DNA of 64,000 bases from [Mycobacterium] stephanolepidis (lineage in GTDB: Bacteria > Actinomycetota > Actinomycetes > Mycobacteriales > Mycobacteriaceae), in assembly GCF_002356335.1 (NCBI RefSeq), contig NZ_AP018165.1, forward strand, positions 4,712,001 to 4,776,000, in the 5' to 3' direction. The position numbers and the translations under genes are program-made. Of the stretch, positions 62,490 to 64,000 are shown one piece after another (positions within the stretch are counted from its first letter, which is position 1; each line of letters opens with the position of its first letter). The notes under the pieces were generated by a model, which was not told where the DNA came from, did not search any database, and saw only the letters and a list, made by a program, of their open reading frames with translations.

Positions 62490-63128
62490 ATGGCGACACG
62501 GCGGCAGATGTACGCAGAACAGACTCGTTCGGATCTTCTGGATTCCGCACGCCGGCATTTCACGACGACCGGCTACAACAGCGTGACCGTCGACGACATC
62601 GTCAGCAGCATCGAAGTCAGCAAGGGCACGTTCTACTACCACTTCTCCGATAAGCAGGCGATGTTCAGCGCCCTGCTCACCGAATGCCTGACCGAGACCG
62701 CCGATACCGTCACCACGGCGATCCGCCTCCTGGACAAGCCCGGCGCCAACGGCCCACAGGTCGCCGCCACGTCGGCATGGGTGTATCTGTCCCGATCGCG
62801 CGACGACAGGACCTACCGGGAACTCATGCGCCAAGCGCCGATGGTCCTCGGCGAAGAGACCTACCGCCACATCGACGAGACCATCGTGCTGCCCCCCTTG
62901 GTCACACTCATGGAGACCCTCGCCGCCCGTCATGAACTGAAGGCCGGTGTGCACACCCATATGGCCGCCCGGATGCTCATGACGATGTTCGTCACCGCCA
63001 ACAGCATCATCGCCGAATCCGATGATCCCGCAACGACAATGACAGAAGTCGCCGATACGATCGCGACCATGTTCAGCGGGATCGTGCTCGGAGACGTCCC
63101 GCTGTCGCGGGCCGCCGCTAACGGATAG
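62490..63128 (+). CDS. TetR family regulator
   Basis: 212 aa. HTH at about 32-57 (VTVDDIVSSIEVSKGTFYYHFSDKQAMFSALL). Upstream (62456-62470) is CCGAC-N5-GTCGG and the -10-like TAAACT. It converges with the SRPBCC gene with 11 bp overlap. The perfect palindrome at 63699-63720 may be its target. Confidence 0.88.
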   Translation: MATRRQMYAEQTRSDLLDSARRHFTTTGYNSVTVDDIVSSIEVSKGTFYYHFSDKQAMFSALLTECLTETADTVTTAIRLLDKPGANGPQVAATSAWVYLSRSRDDRTYRELMRQAPMVLGEETYRHIDETIVLPPLVTLMETLAARHELKAGVHTHMAARMLMTMFVTANSIIAESDDPATTMTEVADTIATMFSGIVLGDVPLSRAAANG

Positions 63129-63672
63129 CCAGGAACAAAAGCGTGCGCAAGAAGGGGCGCACCGCGAACGCCGTCCAGCGCAACGGGAACCATCCCACCC
63201 ACTTCGGAGTGAATGCCACCGTCCAGCGCACCAATACCTTGTTTCCATCAGCGGCGAGCTCCCAACGCTCACCGAATGCCTTGATCACCAAGGGAACCGA
63301 AACGCCGGTCCCGATCGCGACCAGCTTGAGGCCCTCTTCGCTGTGGACCACCTTCTCGGTGATCGCGAACAGCGGAGTGCGGGTCACCACCTGATCACCC
63401 GATCTCACCGGACCGGACACAAAGGGAATCGTCTCCAGGTAGCCGCCCTCGGACACCTGAGTCCACACCCGATCGACGGGCCCCGGCACGGTGACCTGCG
63501 CGGTGACCGCGAACGATGCCCCCTTGTCGAAAAAGTCGGTGTCCGGCATGGTCACCCCGAAGCGTCGCGGCCCGCTGTCGCCGGAGGCCAGGGCGAAGAG
63601 CACCACGGCCCCCAGCAAGCCCCCGAGGGCCAGCACTCCCACGATGATCCCGATCAGCACCGGAGTGGACAT
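63118..63672 (-). CDS. Membrane-anchored SRPBCC (polyketide cyclase/START-like) protein
   Basis: 184 aa. One N-terminal membrane helix (VLIGIIVGVLALGGLLGAVVLFAL, about 5-29), then a SRPBCC lipid-binding-type domain (VTAQVTVPGPVDRVWTQVSEGGYLETIPFVSG). Would bind a hydrophobic ligand at the cytoplasmic or extracellular membrane face (topology not certain). Preceded by the 22-bp palindrome. Confidence 0.8.
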   Translation of the reverse strand: MSTPVLIGIIVGVLALGGLLGAVVLFALASGDSGPRRFGVTMPDTDFFDKGASFAVTAQVTVPGPVDRVWTQVSEGGYLETIPFVSGPVRSGDQVVTRTPLFAITEKVVHSEEGLKLVAIGTGVSVPLVIKAFGERWELAADGNKVLVRWTVAFTPKWVGWFPLRWTAFAVRPFLRTLLFLAIR

Positions 63673-63698
63673 GGTCCTCCTTGAGTACGAGTTGCCAT

Positions 63699-63720
63699 TA
63701 ACTGACTCGCGAGTCAGTTA
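63699..63720. promoter_or_regulatory. 22-bp perfect palindrome, TetR-type operator
   Basis: TAACTGACTCG at 63699-63709 is followed directly by its exact complement CGAGTCAGTTA (63710-63720). It lies 27 bp upstream of the SRPBCC start and about 190 bp upstream of the YiaA-like gene. The TGACTC/GAGTCA half-sites are typical of TetR operators. Likely bound by the TetR encoded at 62490-63128. Confidence 0.65.
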
Positions 63721-63909
63721 GCAAGCTAGCCCTCCTACCAGCACCCACAGAAGCGCAATCGCACAAGTTAGTGACCGAGGCCAGTCTGAGGCACCCATTT
63801 CTTGTGGCCCAACCCCGTATCGCTACCGGCGGCCCGCACGCAAACTTGCCTCGACAATTCGGGTAGCTCTACTCATGTCCTATCGGGCCTCGGCTGCGAC
63901 CGTGGTCTC

Positions 63910-64000
63910 ATGAGCACATCGGAGCCCACCGTCCGCGCCTCCACGGCGTACTACGTGCAGTCCGCAATCGCCTTCGCGGTCGCCTTCGCCTCCACGCTGG
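63910..64000 (+). CDS. YiaA-like membrane protein, 3' end missing
   Basis: 30 codons visible: starts MSTSEPTVRASTAYYVQSAI and runs on hydrophobic (AFAVAFASTL) to the window edge. STAYYVQS is the start of the two-helix YiaA/YiaB domain. The gene-free stretch before it (63721-63909) shows no other recognisable feature. Confidence 0.6.
   Translation, partial: MSTSEPTVRASTAYYVQSAIAFAVAFASTL

Noticed and set aside
1..64000. Mobile elements, prophage or CRISPR
   Set aside because: No transposase, integrase, phage structural gene, tRNA-linked att site or regular spaced repeats were recognised; gene content is uniformly mycobacterial core or accessory metabolism.

Overview
The window is 64 kb of a high-GC actinobacterial chromosome. 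It carries an mce operon with two YrbE permeases, a KasA-type ketosynthase, a hemophore-like exported protein, an F420-type (Ddn-like) oxidoreductase, a PtpB-type phosphatase, PrpR next to prpDBC, and six mycobacterial LCMT-type methyltransferases. This points to Mycobacteriaceae, most likely a rapid grower such as the Mycobacteroides abscessus/chelonae group. That species-level placement is inference from gene content. No tRNA, rRNA, CRISPR array, IS element or prophage was recognised.

Layout. 1-5.2 kb: 3' part of an LtrA protein, a small exported protein, the three-gene proton-translocating transhydrogenase operon (pntAa-pntAb-pntB) and a glutathionyl-hydroquinone-reductase-like protein. 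5.2-7.8 kb: a three-gene operon (small WXG100/EspC-like protein, 526-aa protein with a C39-like cysteine peptidase end, exported or lipoprotein-like protein) that looks like a secreted-effector cassette. 7.9-11.6 kb: four tandem LCMT-family methyltransferases. 11.7-15.8 kb: enoyl-CoA hydratase, APH-like kinase, and a nucleoside-symporter-like permease coupled to ptpB. 15.8-26.1 kb: a complete mce operon (yrbEA, yrbEB, mceA-F, an Mce-associated protein, then DUF456) preceded by a gene-free region with three inverted repeats. 26.4-32.2 kb: MaoC, quinone oxidoreductase, SDR, aldehyde dehydrogenase and two more LCMT methyltransferases, in the same order as M. tuberculosis Rv0145-Rv0149. 32.5-34.5 kb: an orphan KasA paralogue behind a 12-codon leader ORF, and a hemophore-like protein. 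34.6-38.9 kb: glutaryl-CoA dehydrogenase, DUF427, methyltransferase, hydrolase and an MFS transporter. 38.9-43.9 kb: prpR divergent from prpD-prpB-prpC (methylcitrate cycle). 44-49.7 kb: DUF6578-like protein, acetyltransferase, an MTHFR-like protein and metE behind a cobalamin riboswitch. 49.2-57.5 kb: thioesterase-TetR pair, acyl-CoA ligase, luciferase-like monooxygenase, VOC protein, AIM24 protein, and an IclR/SDR/DapB-like set. 57.5-64 kb: membrane protein, TetR, an OYE/Ddn-like/tautomerase/MpaB redox cluster with its own TetR, another TetR, an SRPBCC membrane protein and the start of a YiaA-like gene.

How it fits together: most genes serve lipid, propionate and one-carbon metabolism. Propionyl-CoA from odd-chain or cholesterol-type substrates would be burned by PrpDBC under PrpR. 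Imported lipids (Mce) would feed beta-oxidation enzymes (ECH, MaoC, SDR, FadE, FadD). MetE and the MTHFR-like protein supply B12-independent methionine, and hence SAM for the many methyltransferases. Several intergenic regions hold perfect palindromes that fit the local TetR or IclR regulators.
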